Numbered from the stretch's first letter, positions 1 to 12,377 are shown. The stretch is DNA of 64,000 nucleotides from Mallotus nudiflorus (GCA_947683625.1 CANTUR010000112.1:1922501-1986500); one strand, 5' to 3'. Numbers and translations: made by a program. Notes: a model not told the origin generated them from the sequence alone.

Positions 1-1750
1 TTGAGAATTCTCAAAATGTCATAGATGCTTAAAAGGAAGAAGTTATATAGGAACAAGTGACCCCCCACAACTTCAAGTATTCATGAAGACTTACTAAAAG
101 AATAGCACTTCAAGAAAGACCACCCTAAGGACTTAATCATTGGTGAGCCATTAAAAGAGGTAACTACTAGACACTTTCTTAGACACTTAAATAGTCTTAT
201 CTTTATCTCTCAAATTGAGCCAAGCAATATTGATGAGGCCTTAAATGATGAAAGTTGGGTTCTTGTTATACAAGAGGAACTCAATCAATTTGAGAGGAAT
301 CAAGTGTGGACTTTAGTCCCTAGACCCAAAAATTATCCTATAGTTAGCACCAAATGGGTTTTTAGAAACAAACTTGATGAACTAGGTGTAATTACTAGAA
401 ATAAGGCTAGGTTTGTCACTAAAGGCTACAACCAATAAGAGGGTATAGATTATGATGAAACATTTCCTCCGGTTGCTATATTAAAAGCAATTAGGATGCT
501 CCTTATATATGCATCATACATGAATTTTAAAATTTTTTAAATGGATATAAAAAGTGCTTTTTTGAATGGTTTTATTAAGGAAGAAGTCTATGTTGAACAA
601 CCTCTGGGTTTTGAGCAACATGACTTTCTTAACCATGTATTTAAATTATTAAAGGCCTTGTACAGTTTAAAACAAGCTCCAAGAGCTTGGTATGAGAGGT
701 TGAGTACATTTCTTTTAAAAAATGATTTTTCTAAAGGTAGAGTTGACACCACACTTTTCATCAAAAAACATAAAGATGACATTCTTATTATGTAAATATA
801 TGCGGATGATATTACATTTGGTGCTACTAATGAATTTTTGTGTGAAGAATTCTCTAAGTGCATGAAGAGTGAATTTGAAATGAGCATGATGGGAGAACTT
901 AAATTCTTCCTTAGATTGAAAATAAAACAATACATAAGTGGAATCTTAATCAATCAAATAAAGTACACCAAAGACTTACTTAACAAATTTGGAATGGATA
1001 GGGCAAAAGCTAGTAAGACTCCTATGTGCACCATTATCAAATTTGACAAAGATGAAAATGGTAAGAGCATTGATGAAAAGAAATATTGAGGCACGATTAG
1101 TAGTCTTCTTTATCTTACTACAAGTAGGCTTAATATTATATTTATTATGTGTATGTGTGCTTGTTTTCAATATTGTCCCAAAGAGTCACATTTGAATGTA
1201 ATTAAAAGGACTTTAAAATATCTTGTTGGCATATCTCATTTAGGACTTTGGTATCCTAGAAATGCATCATTTGATTTTATTTCCTATTCAAATGCAGACT
1301 ATGCCGGGAATATCCTAGATAGAAAAAGTACCTTCGGTACTTGCTAATTTCTAGGAAATTCCCTTATTTTTTGGTTTAGCAAGAAACAAAATTTGGTTGC
1401 ATTATCTACCGTTGAAGCAGAGTATATTGCCGCTGGTTATTATTGTGCTCAAGTATTATGTATTAAACAATAACTTATGGACTTTAGATTGGTTCTTAAT
1501 CACATTCCAATAAAATGTGACAACACTAGTGCAATAAATTTGTCCAAGAATCCAATTCAACACTCTAGGACTAAACACATTGACATTAGGAACCACTTCT
1601 TCCATGATCATGTGCAAAAAGGCTATGTTGTATTAGAATTTATTGATACAACAAACTAACTTCATGATATTTTTACTAAACCTTTTTATGAAGAAAGAAT
1701 GAATTTCATCAAGAGAGAAATTGGCATGTTAAATGACAATACTTTTTGAC
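1..1750 (+). pseudogene. Copia pol fragment: reverse transcriptase and RNase H
   Basis: Degenerate reading frames translate into a copia reverse transcriptase. A WxLVPRP-like entry appears near 310, followed by a KWVFRNK block, the MDIKSAFLNG block at 541, LYSLKQAPRAWYERL near 660 and the catalytic YADD at 799-810. RNase H follows, with ADYAGN...DRKS near 1297, a STVEAEYIA block near 1410, and the terminal TKHIDIRNHFF block near 1570. Stops interrupt it, for example TAA at about 436 and 538, and pieces are shifted between frames. The protein would have copied element RNA into DNA in the virus-like particle; this copy cannot. The integrase part is not seen and should lie upstream of the window. 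Confidence 0.9.
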
Positions 1751-2456
1751 ATGTGATTATTTATGGCATTATAATTAATTGATTGAACCTTGAGTGATCA
1801 ATTTGTGTTATATATTTTTTGTGCAAAATTGAATTGGTCCTAAATATGCTTAAAGAGGCTTAACCAAAGTTCTAAGAGTTTGATTGTTGAAAATTCTAAA
1901 TTTAAGCTATTATTATATCACTGTTGTCATTAGCTGTGAGAGCTCTTTTTCTTTTTTGGTAAATTCATTCCTTGTCTCCTAAATTTTGTTTTAGATGACT
2001 AAAATTCTTATATTTATGAAAATCTGTCAAATGATTTGTACACATTTGATACCAACCATCAACGTATTTTTTTTATTTTTTTTAGGGCAATGTTCTTATT
2101 AATCTATACCTTTGATTTTTCCATAACAAAATTCAGTTATGATTAACATTGTTATAATCATAATCTTTGATGTCATCATTATGATAAAAAATTATTTTAA
2201 TTATTTTGTAAAAAAACTTCCATCATTGTTCTCTTGTTATAACTCATGATGCGTCTAGGGTTAAATGAGGAAGGTATTTAAAGTATCATTCTCCTTACCC
2301 TAATTGTTTATCCTCTTCCTTCAGCGCTGCCACCCTTCTCCTCCCTTTTGACTTAATTTCTTTTTACCCTAATTCCTTCACTTTCTTCCTCTCAATTTTA
2401 CCCTAATCTCACATCCCTATCACTTTCTCATGTCACTTTCTCATCCTTTATGATCC
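1751..2456 (+). other. Non-coding stretch between pol and env-like ORF of the copia element
   Basis: AT-rich sequence after the RNase H end, with no frame that I recognise. Near 2280-2440 it becomes pyrimidine-rich, with repeated cttcct and tcccta runs. The same character resumes after the solo LTR at 5709, so the two parts were one stretch before that insertion. Confidence 0.5.
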
Positions 2457-2461
2457 TAAAT

Positions 2462-5400
2462 TGTAATATCCCGTGTTTTTAAATATTTTTACACTGTACC
2501 GGGATATGCAGTGTTAATAATTTCCATATGTATATTATATGATATTTTTATGAGTTGGTGTGTATTTAAAACCTATTTTAATTATTGTGTATTATTTACA
2601 GTGCTTTACGTAAAATTTTCCCGGGACTTGCATTTTCAGGGAAATTTTCACGTAAATAATTTATTATTAATTATTTTAAATATATTTTCGGACTTGCATG
2701 AACTCATACATATTTTAAAATATTAAACACCGTGTATTCATGTAATTATTTATTTAATTAGGGTTTAATATTACCCTAATATTTTATTAATTATTTATTA
2801 GTTTTATTGTTATTTAATTATTTTTATTTAGTATAAATTATTAAAATATTAAATTATATGTGTGTGGTGTATATTTAATGTGTTTAATTTAATATTATTT
2901 TAATATATAGTATAAAGTATATATATATATACATATAATATGTCAAAAATCAAGTTTTTTAGAAAATTACCATTTTGCCCCCGAAGCATCCTCCTTCCCC
3001 GATTTGCTTCCATCGCCGTTCTGATCGCTGCCGTCCCGATTTCTTGCCGTTGGTGTGCCGTCCGGCGTGCGACCACCTTCCTCAGCCTCTTCCGCCACCT
3101 GTAGTAGCCATTTCCGACGTTTGGAAGTGGATTTTGGCCGGAGAAGCCGAATTTCCTTCCACCGTCGATCACGACAATTTCGACCACCATTTTTGACACC
3201 GCTGGTCTCTTTCTTCTCCTTGAACTCTGGTGAGTGTGATTCTAGCTTTGGTTTGAGCTTAAATGGTCTTGATTTGCTTAGGTTTCGATTTTTCGAATTC
3301 GGCCATATTAGGGTTTTTGATTTTTTTGAGCTTTTAATTAATTGATTCATGAAAACTACCTTCACAAATGTTGATCCTAGTAGCTTAATCTACATGTATG
3401 AATTTTTTTGGAATTTTTGGAGATTTTTTGGATTTTTGGGTATTTTTGAATATTTTAATATTATTTTCTAATTTTCGGAAATTAATTAAATAAATTATGA
3501 AATTGTGTTTTATGATAATTATAGGTGTTGAAATGAATTATAGGAATTTATTTGGAATTTTTATGAATTTCTAAGTATTTATTTTGAATTATTGAAGTTT
3601 ATGTAAATTTGGGAAATTAGGGTTAATTATGTTTTTAATTGAAATTAATTGATTAATTGGGTTTAATTATTAATATTATTGATAAATATGTTGAGAAAAT
3701 TAATTTTGGATAATTATATAATTTTTGGTGAATTTTTGAAGTAATTATAGTATATTTATATATATAAGGGCATTTTGGTAATTTTATCCTAAATTGGCTA
3801 AAAATGTAATTTAATTGGTTTTAATAGTTATTTAAAGTATAAAAATTATTTCTACAAATTATTTGGTATTTTTAACTAATTAAAACTATTTTTCGTGAAT
3901 TATTTTCAATTACATATATAATATACGATTTTTCTAATAAAATGAGTTTTTATTGGTTTTTACTGTGTTTTAAGGTTAATTATGTAATTTCTACTTATAA
4001 AATGAATTTCTATGATATAAGGGTATTTTTGGTATTTCCTAAATTATTCTGTGATTGTGGACCTCGATCGGTAGACTGTAGTTTGGAGTCCGACCGTGGG
4101 ATTTTGATTGTGCTCTGTGTAGTTTTTCAAAGGGTATTTCCTTGCAGGGTCAGCTCTACTCTTTTGAGTAGAGAGATGTCCGTTTTACAGGGGTGGTTCT
4201 ACCGGATTTTCGATAGAATTCTCGTAAAACGTAATATCCGGTCGAACCCTGATATCGATTCTATGTTTAATACTCTAGATCGAATTCTAGGATTTCTGTT
4301 AGGTTTATTCTGATGTCGGTTATTTATTGCTTGTTTAGTTGCACCGAGACCGAGGGCTAATGGACCAGGCCCGTCGGACCCGTCTCGTGGAGCGCATTAG
4401 AGTGAGTTACTATTTTATATATATGTGTTTTAGGGTGCATGTTTTAGAAAAGTATGCTTTATTTTAATAAAATATGCATGAATGATTTAAGTATTACTTA
4501 GGTTTATTTTCGGTATATTTTCAACTATATGCATGTTTTATAACTAAATTATTCTTAAAAATGCTTTTATGTATATTTTGGTATATTTTAGTTTATTTTG
4601 TAATTGTATTGGATTTATTCGACGTATATATACTCGAAATATACCTGATTTATTTTTGGTATATTTCTAGTATATATATGGTCTATGTTGTTATTTTATT
4701 TAAATTCAAGCATCATTTATTTGTGAATGAATGTTTTATATTATTAATGATGAAGGATATCAATAGAACGTGCTACCTAGTGGGCAGCACTAGGACCGAG
4801 TACGTACCGGTACGCCTATAGTATTTAGGCTATATTACTAACTTATTTGTGGATATTGATTGAGTGTGATTATTGATATGTGTGAGATATGGTTTGGAGG
4901 TGTGATTGCTGGAGCTCGGTTGACCAAGTGTCTCGGGGCCAATCACACTGGCAGTCAGACTGCTGGAGCTCGGTTGACTTAGTGTCTCGGGGCCAGTCTA
5001 CTATCTAAATGGATTAAGTGGATATATTTGGATTCAGTGAGCCTGTATGGCTAGAGTGTTGGCTAACACTGTTTTCGAGGTTGCGATATTCTAGGGTTCT
5101 ATGTGATCCTTCATAAAAGATGACTTTCAATAAAATATATATAAAATGATTTTATTGCATCTGTGTGTATTTGCCTATATATATACAAATTAGATATATA
5201 CTGTTGACTGTATGCATTGTCATTTAGTGTGTATGTATATATATTATAGTAATTCACTCAGTGAGGTCTGACTCCCCTCCGTTGACAATTTTTCAGGAGA
5301 GTCAACATCTTCAGACCTCAGTAGTAGGCCTGTACGCCGGATTTCTTCCGCCCCGGCTTCTTTGTGTAAACTGCTTACTTGAGTCTTATTTTTATATAAT

Positions 5401-5703
5401 CTAGACATTGCAGTAGTTGTAAATTAATTTGGTGGGATTTTATGTTTTTTATTTATGTGAGATATTGTATTATATTTGAAACTGGATTTGTATTAAAAGA
5501 TTTATATATATGAGATGAGATTTGACTTAAATCCAGTTGGTGAAAATACTATTATGATATTTATGATTTTTATTTCCGTTGCATTATATATTGCTACTAT
5601 TATTGCATGTTTTATTTTATTTTTTAGGCTTGCTACGGGTTCCGGATTCGAAAGAATTCTCGTTCCCTAGCGCCGGTCATGGCCCCTGTTTTGGGTCGTG
5701 ACA
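2462..5703 (+). mobile_element. Solo LTR 1 of a large-LTR (Tekay-like) family, TSD TAAAT
   Basis: The element begins TGTAATATCCCGTG and ends GGGTCGTGACA, flanked by TAAAT at 2457-2461 and again at 5704-5708. It is 3242 bp long and contains no retroviral domain. A near-identical copy lies at 6631-9845, an inverted one at 39465-42700 and a diverged one at 53384-56403. Landmarks are a TATA-rich stretch near 2920, a GC-rich segment at 2975-3230, a duplicated GGAGCTCGGTTGAC module at 4911-5003 and a GTACGTACCGGTAC palindrome near 4800. Solo LTRs arise by recombination between the two LTRs of one insertion. TGTAATA...starts and LTRs of this size suggest Tekay/Del chromoviruses, but no internal region is here to prove it. 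Confidence 0.92.
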
Positions 5704-5774
5704 TAAATTTAATTAATTTCCTTTTCTCTCTCTCTCCCTTGATCCCTACTTGAATCGATCCCTTCTTTGTCAAT

Positions 5775-8700
5775 ATGCGAATCTATTACCATGTCCAACC
5801 GATAAGAAAGGGAACCAAAATGAAGATTGTTAGAAAAAGGGGCCCACATCATCCCTTGTTTTCTATACTTCAAACCAAAGAGCAAAAGGACAGGTACAAA
5901 ATCCTCAAAACTCATCCTATTCATTCAACCCGTATGTTCGATTGGGAGTGGTTGCATGAATTAGGTTATGTAAATGAAATAAGAGAGTTTCTTGTAAAAC
6001 TAAAACTCACTAAATTCTTTGAACTTCATGAATCCACCTCCCCTACCTTTACCTTTGAGTTCTTATCAACTCTGGAACTAAGAAAAGATCACACCCTATC
6101 CTTCACCCTAGATGATGAAACCAAAACCCTTACCCTTGACTAATTGGGAGAGGCACTCAAACTGCCAACCTTAGGTCATTATGCCTATAAGGATGAACCG
6201 TTGTTTAATAAACACATTGCATAGAAGGAATTAACAGGTGAAAGTAAATTTCTACCCTGGATTACTAAAGACTCTAGCCTAACTTCATTTATGCATAAAT
6301 ATCTGCATCAGTTCATCTCCTATTATGTACTGGTTAAAGGAGAAAGTCACAATAAAAGCTTAAACTTTTTATGATTTGGTGTGGAGAGAAAGGAAAAGAT
6401 GTAGCCCTAGCAAAACTCTTTGCAAAGCAATTATGGAGCATAATCACTACAAAATCTGGAAAAATTCATGTTAGTGGCTACATACCTCTCATCATAAGGT
6501 ATTTGAAATTGTTAGACGATGATCAAAATAGACCTCATGCTATTGCCATGCAAGTAGGTGACAAGCTTAATCTAGACAGTTGGGCTCGTGTCTTTGTTAT
6601 TAGAAAATTCACTATGAATAGTACTGCTTATGTAATATCCCGTGTTTTTAAATATTTTATTACTGCATCGGGATATGCAGTGTTAATAATTTTTAAATAT
6701 GATATTGATATTTCATGAGTTGTTGATTAATTAAAATTGAATTTTAATTGTTTATTATTATTTTGAGTACTTTACGTAAAATTTTCCCGGGACTTTCATT
6801 TTCGGGGAAATTTTCACGTAAATAATTTACTATTAATTATTTTAAATAGATTTATGGACTTGCATGAGCTCATACATATTTTTAAAATACTAAACACCGT
6901 ATATATGTGTACTTATTTATCTAATTAGGGTTTAATTTATTACCCTAATATTTTATTATTTATTTATTAGTTTTATTGTTATTTAATTATTTTTATTTAT
7001 TATTAAATTTTAAAATATTAAATTATATGTGTGTGGTGTATATTTAATGTGTGTAATTTAATATTATTTTATTATATAGTGTAAAGTATATATATATACA
7101 TATAATAAGTCAAAAAAATCAAATTTTGGAAAATTACCGAATTGCCCCCGAGCATCTCCTTCTTCCCTGACCATCCCCATCGCCGTTCCACCGCCTGTCA
7201 CACTGATTTCTTGCCGTTGGTGTGCCGTCCGGCGTGCCACCGCCTTCCTTAGCCTTCCTCGCCACTTGTTGCAGCCATTTTTGACGTCTGGAGGTTGATT
7301 TTGGCCGGAGAAGCCGAATTCTTCTTCACCGTCATTCACGACGTTTTCGGCCACCATTTTTGACACCGAGAGTCTCTTTCTTCTCCTTGAGCTCCGGTGA
7401 GTGTGATTCCAGGCTTTGTTTCACTTGAAATGGTCTTGATTTGCTTAGGTTTTGAATTTTCGATTTCAGCCATATTAGGGTTCTTGAATTTTTTGGACTT
7501 TAATTTGATTGATTCATGAAAAATTCCTTTACAAATGTTGTTCCCCTTAGCTTAATCTACAAGTATGAATTTTTGTGGAATTTTTGGGAATTATTTTGAT
7601 TTTTGGGTATTTTTGAATATTTTAATATTATTTTCTAATTTTCGAAAATTAATTAATTAAATTATGATATTGTGTTTTATGATAATTATAGGTGTTGAAA
7701 TGAATTATAGAAATTTATTTGGAATTTTTATGAATTTCTATGTATTTATTTTGAATTTAATTAGTTTATGGAATTTTTGAAAAATAGGGCTAATTGTGTT
7801 TTTAATTGAATTTAATTGGTTAATTGAGTTTAATTATTGATATTATTGATAAATATGCTGAGAAAATTAATTTTGGATAATTATACTATTTTAGGTGAAT
7901 TTTTGAAGTAATTATAGTATATTTATATATATAGGGGTATTTTGGTAATTTTTCCCTTAATTGACTAAAAATGTAATTTAATTGGTTTTAATAATTATTT
8001 AAGGTATAAAAATGATTTCTATAAATTATTTAGTATTTTTAACTAATTAAAACTATTTTTCGTGAATTATTTTCAATTATATATATAATATACAGTTTTA
8101 CTAATAAAATGAGTTTTTATCGATTTTTACTGTGTTTAAAGGTTAATTATGTAATTTCTACCTATAAAATGAATTTCTATGTTATAAGGGTATTTTTGAT
8201 ATTTCTGTAATTGTTCTGTGATTGTGGACCCCGGTCGGTAGACTGTAGTTTGGAGTCCGACCAAGGGGTTGTGAATGGATTGTTGCGCCTGTTTCTCGAA
8301 GTGTGTTTCTTTGCAGGGTCGGCTCTACTCTTTGAGTAAAGAGATTTCTATTTTACAGGGGAGGTTCTGCCGAATTTTTGGTAGAATTCTCGTAGAACGT
8401 GATGTCCGGTCGAACCCTAATTTCGATTCTGTGTTTAATATTCTAGATTGAGTTTCTAGGATTTTTCGTTAGGTTTATTCTGATGTCTGTTATTCATTGT
8501 TTGTTTAGTTACGCTGAGACCGAGGCCTAGTGGACCAGGCCTGTCGGACCCATCTCGTGGAGCGCACTAAGTGTGAGTTACTATTTTATATATATGTGTT
8601 TAGGATGCATGATTTAGAAATATATGTTTTATTTTGATTAAATATGCATAAATAATGTGATTAGTATTTAAGTATATCTTTAGTTTATTTTTGGTATATA

Positions 8701-10173
8701 TTAAATTATATGCATGTTTTATTAATAAATTATATTTAAAATATTTTTAAATATATTTCTAGCTTAATTTGTAATTTGATTGAATTTATTTGACGTACAT
8801 ATACTCGAAATATACCTGGTTTACTTTTGGTATATTTCTAGTATATATATGGTTTATATTGTTATGTTATTTAAATTCATGCATCATTTAATTGTGAATG
8901 AATGTTTTATATTTATTAATGAAGGATATCAATAGAACGTGCTACCTAGTGGGCAGCACTAGGACCGAGTACGTACCGGTACGCCTATAGTATTTAGGCT
9001 ATATTACTAACCACTTGTGGATATTGATTGGATATGATTATTTGATGTGTGAGATATGATTTGGGAGTGTGATTGCTGGAGCTCGGTTGACCAAGTGTCT
9101 CGGGGCCAATCACACTGACAGTCAGACTGCTGGAGCTCGGTTGACTTAGTGTCTCGGGGCTAGTCTACTGTCCAAATGGAATAAGTGAATATTTTGGAAT
9201 AAGTGAGCCTGGATGGCTAGAGTGTTGGCTAACACTGTTTAAGGTCGCGATATTCTAGGGTTCTATTTGATCCTTCATAAACGATGATTTTCAGTAAAAT
9301 ATATATAAAATGATTTTACAGCATCTGTGTGTATTTGTTTGTATATATACATATTAGATATATACTGTTGATTGTATGCATTGACATTTAGTGTGCATGT
9401 ATATATATTATAGTAATTCACTCAGTGAGGTCCGACTCCCCTCCGTTGACTAATTTTTCAGGAGAGTCATCATCTTCAGACCTCAGTAGCAGGCCTGTAC
9501 GCCGGATTTCTTCCGCCCCGACTTCTTTATGTAAACTGCTTCTCTGAGTCTTGATTTTTATTTTATCTAGACACTGCAGTAGTCATTAAATTGTTAAAGA
9601 GATGTTGTATTATATTTGAACTGGATTTGTATTAAAAGAGCTTATATATATATGAGATGAGTATTTAATTTAAATCCAGTTAGTGGAAATATTATTGTGA
9701 TATTTATGATTTTTATTTCCGCTGCATTATATATTGTTATTACTATTGCATGTTTTATTTTATTTTTAGGCTTGCTACGGGTTCCGGATTCGAAAGAATT
9801 CTAGTTCCCTAGCGCCGGTCATGGCCCCTGTTTTGGGTCGTGACAGCTTATTGGAGAGAACTGGACAAAAAAGGCAAAATGGTTTGGCAACATTGGTTCT
9901 TTGGAATTTCATAGACAGGTTAAAGATGAAGTGCCATCCACTTCAAAGAAACTGTTCAGAGTTCAGATCCCTGCAGCGAATGAAGAAACTAATTCGAGCA
10001 TTCCTTTCCAATCTTTTCTAAATCAGCATCAAGCGCACTTGGATCGCCAATTTATTGTTGTTCAGATCTCCATCACTACCCTTAAATCTGGACTTGGGGT
10101 TATTGATATCAAACTTGACACCATTACAACTGATGTGGAATCTATGAGGGATCACCTTTCTACTTCTCCTTAA
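5775..10173 (+). pseudogene. Env-like / ATHILA ORF-1-type retroelement gene, split by a solo LTR
   Basis: The N-terminal piece (5775-6143) has the FDWEWLHELGYVNEIREFL block and a FTFEFLSTLEL block. These are typical of the plant retroelement ORF that follows pol in env-like-bearing lineages and of ATHILA ORF-1. A stop at 6141-6143 and a few frame changes follow. A second open stretch runs 6371-6630, then the 3.2 kb solo LTR interrupts it. The last part (9846-10173) ends in a heptad-rich segment near 10060-10150 that looks like a coiled coil. Sirevirus env-like proteins are described as having such a coiled coil near the end. A role in entry was never proven for this class. Confidence is high that it is a retroelement ORF and moderate for the exact family. 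Confidence 0.7.
6631..9845 (+). mobile_element. Solo LTR 2 of the same large-LTR family, TSD GCTTA
   Basis: It begins TGTAATATCCCGTG and ends GGGTCGTGACA, with GCTTA at 6626-6630 and at 9846-9850. It is 3215 bp long and nearly colinear with solo LTR 1, sharing the GC-rich segment (7142-7396), the palindrome near 8975, the duplicated GGAGCTCGGTTGAC module (9076-9169) and the pyrimidine tract plus AG at 9768-9769. It lies inside the env-like ORF of the copia element, so it inserted later. The perfect duplication shows a clean insertion followed by LTR-LTR recombination rather than a segmental copy of solo LTR 1. Confidence 0.93.
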
Positions 10174-11276
10174 TTTTTGTTTAAGAACTTCTTTTTGGTT
10201 TAGTCTTTTTAAATCTTTTATTTAGAACACGCTATGGTTGATTCTTATCAATATTTGGGACATATTTACTTTTTAGTTTAGTTTGTTGCCTATTATGCAC
10301 AGTGTTTTTCCCCCCTTGCTTAGCTCTTTTTTATAATAACAAAAGGGGAGAAATAGGCAATATTAGGCTCACTATTTTTGGCATTATGTCTTGATTGATT
10401 ATATGATTATGGTTTATATTGTTGGAAATATTGGATTATGTTGTTTATTTTAAATGAAAACATCATTTGGAAATTTGATTTTTTTTATTATTGTTAGTTG
10501 ATGATCAAGGTTGTGGATATTGGTTGAATTTTTTTTGTGCATGACTTTGTAGTGTTATTTTCTGTGGATTGTTTAAGTGTAAAATTAGTTGGGCACTACC
10601 TTAGTGGAAAGTTGCTTGTTAGTTACAATGGGCTAACTTTGACATGGATAACTTTTTTTGTATTCTATGTTGATATTATTGTTGCTAAGTATAATGTCAA
10701 AAGTTTTATTACTATGCAATATCTGTTATAAAAATATTGACGTAGGATTTATTTTTGGTCATGGTTGTAACCATGTTGCTATCCCAGATTGTTATTTTTA
10801 GATATTGGCTTGGTTTGGTCATTTTGTGTGTGTTGGCAGTGTTTGTTGGATTATCAAAAATACTTTTGGTTATGCTTGTTTTATGGTTGTCAAAATCATA
10901 AAATATGCTTTTTAAAACATGACCATGACTATGATTGTGTCACCATTAGAGCTATGCTCCTATTACAAGTTAAAATTTTTACTCATGATTATGACTCTGA
11001 AACCATGATCTAAATCTGTCTTTAATCTTTTAATATATTTTCCTTGAACAATTTTCTCTAAATTGTCATAAGTTGAGACTAAAGCTGCTTAATCATGATA
11101 ATATTATGTTTATATATTTCAACTATTAATTCATTGTTTTGTTGCTCAAATATGTAAAATGGACTTGTTTAATGAATTTTACTAATTTAATTTTAGACTT
11201 ATTTTATGGGGGAGTATTTCCTTGAAATTTTAGCTTAATTTTACATAATTATTTGTTATTATTAAAAAGGGGAGAT
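10174..11276 (+). other. 3' untranslated part of the copia element with several polypurine tracts
   Basis: No coding frame is seen. Three purine tracts of the copia type occur: AAAAGGGGAGAAATAGG near 10340, TGGGGGAGTA near 11208, and AAAAAGGGGAG at 11264-11274 directly before the LTR-like block. Sireviruses are known for multiple polypurine tracts in this place. The last tract would prime plus-strand synthesis. Near 10900-11010 there are repeated catgac/catgat words resembling the palindromes of the following LTR. Confidence 0.6.
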
Positions 11277-12377
11277 TGTTGAACCTTGAGGGGTAAAATA
11301 ATCTTTTTGATAGTTACAAGTAATTAAGTAAAATTATATTTAATCCATGTGTCAAGTGTTTATATTCAGGTTAATTAATATTACAAAATTCAAGTTCGGA
11401 TTTAAGCAATGAAGGGTCTATAGTTATTTTTCAAGTGTGAGCTCATTATGATGATTAAACGATTGCAAAATGGGAGGTCAAATTTTTATCAAAGACCTCT
11501 ACAAATTCTTAGTGTGTTTTTCTTACTTCTATCCTTTATTTAAGTAAGCTCTTACTCTGTTTTGGTTGCTCTTGGATGAAAATCGAAAATTACACATATT
11601 TTTTAAAAAGCCAATTCGCCCCCTCTTTTGGCACTTGTGGTATTACAGATTTCTCTAAATGTGTTTGCTCAACTTTTTTCTCTTCTTTGAAGTGATTTTA
11701 TCTTCATAGAGGAAAATAGTTGTTGGAAGTGCATTTAATGCAAATAGAGCTGTTTAAATCACCCAAAAAGATGCAGGTTTGCACATTGTCATGATCATGA
11801 TAAAATCATCACAATCTGGAGGCGCCATGAATATATTTGAATTTTTACGCTTTCATGATCATAACTATAGTAGTGACGATGGCAATGACAACGCTTGGTA
11901 ACTTTTTGGAGTTGGTCTTTATGATCATGATAAAATCGTCATGATCATAATTTTGGCCGTCATGATCATAACAATGGTGGTGACACTGGTTGTGACTGCA
12001 ATCATAAACTTTTCAAAAATTGCAAATTGAATCTTCATAATTTTGCTTGAAAATTTTTTCTAACGATTAAGATTTGCTTGTGACCTTATGTAATAAAGAT
12101 TCCCATCGAATTTGACCAAATTTGACTTCAAATCTCAATAGGAAATTTGATATTCCATTTTCCTGCTATATCATGATCATGATAAGTTCGTCATAACTTA
12201 TAAGGCAATTGCAAACTTCAAAAATGAATATATTGACACTTTATTGCTTAAGTTCGGATTTGAATTTTGCAATATTAATTAACCTGATTATGAACACTTA
12301 ATATACGAATTAAATATAATTTTACTTAATTACTTATAATTGTTAAAAAAAATTATTTTACCCCTCAAGGTTCAACA
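11277..12377 (+). repeat. 3' LTR-like block of the copia element with inverted ends
   Basis: It starts TGTTGAACCTTGAGGGG right after a polypurine tract and ends CCCCTCAAGGTTCAACA. About 143 bp at the two ends (11277-11420 and 12235-12377) are diverged reverse complements, far more than the few bases usual for LTR ends. A CCCCCTCTTTTGGCA motif at about 11619-11632, followed by tggtattacag (compare the TGGTATCAGAGC copia primer site), suggests the original LTR may end near 11632. In that case 11633-12377 would be extra sequence carrying an inverted LTR-start fragment. Six ATGATCAT palindromes lie at 11791-12180. Confidence 0.55.

Larger units (their letters stand above)
1..12377 (+). mobile_element. 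Ty1/copia Sirevirus-like retrotransposon, 5' truncated by window, decayed
   Basis: Read left to right, this holds the end of a copia pol (RT, RNase H), then an ORF of the env-like/ATHILA ORF-1 kind, then purine tracts, and finally an LTR-like block starting TGTTGAACC at 11277 and ending GGTTCAACA at 12377. Pol, then an extra ORF, then several polypurine tracts and the LTR is the order known for Sireviruses. Two 3.2 kb solo LTRs with perfect 5-bp duplications sit inside it, so it is older than both. The coding parts carry many stops and frame changes, so it is not autonomous. The 5' LTR, gag and integrase would lie left of the window. The lineage call rests on gene order and motifs only. Confidence 0.75.

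Noticed and set aside
2900..3365. Overlapping minus-strand frames, repeated at 7064-7366
   Set aside because: They lie in the GC-rich part of solo LTRs and are open only because of GC content. The plus-strand frames there are equally open.
11277..12377. Independent MITE or TIR transposon reading of the inverted-ended block
   Set aside because: A polypurine tract directly precedes it and it begins TGTTG like copia LTRs. No flanking target duplication was seen, so an LTR origin is preferred.
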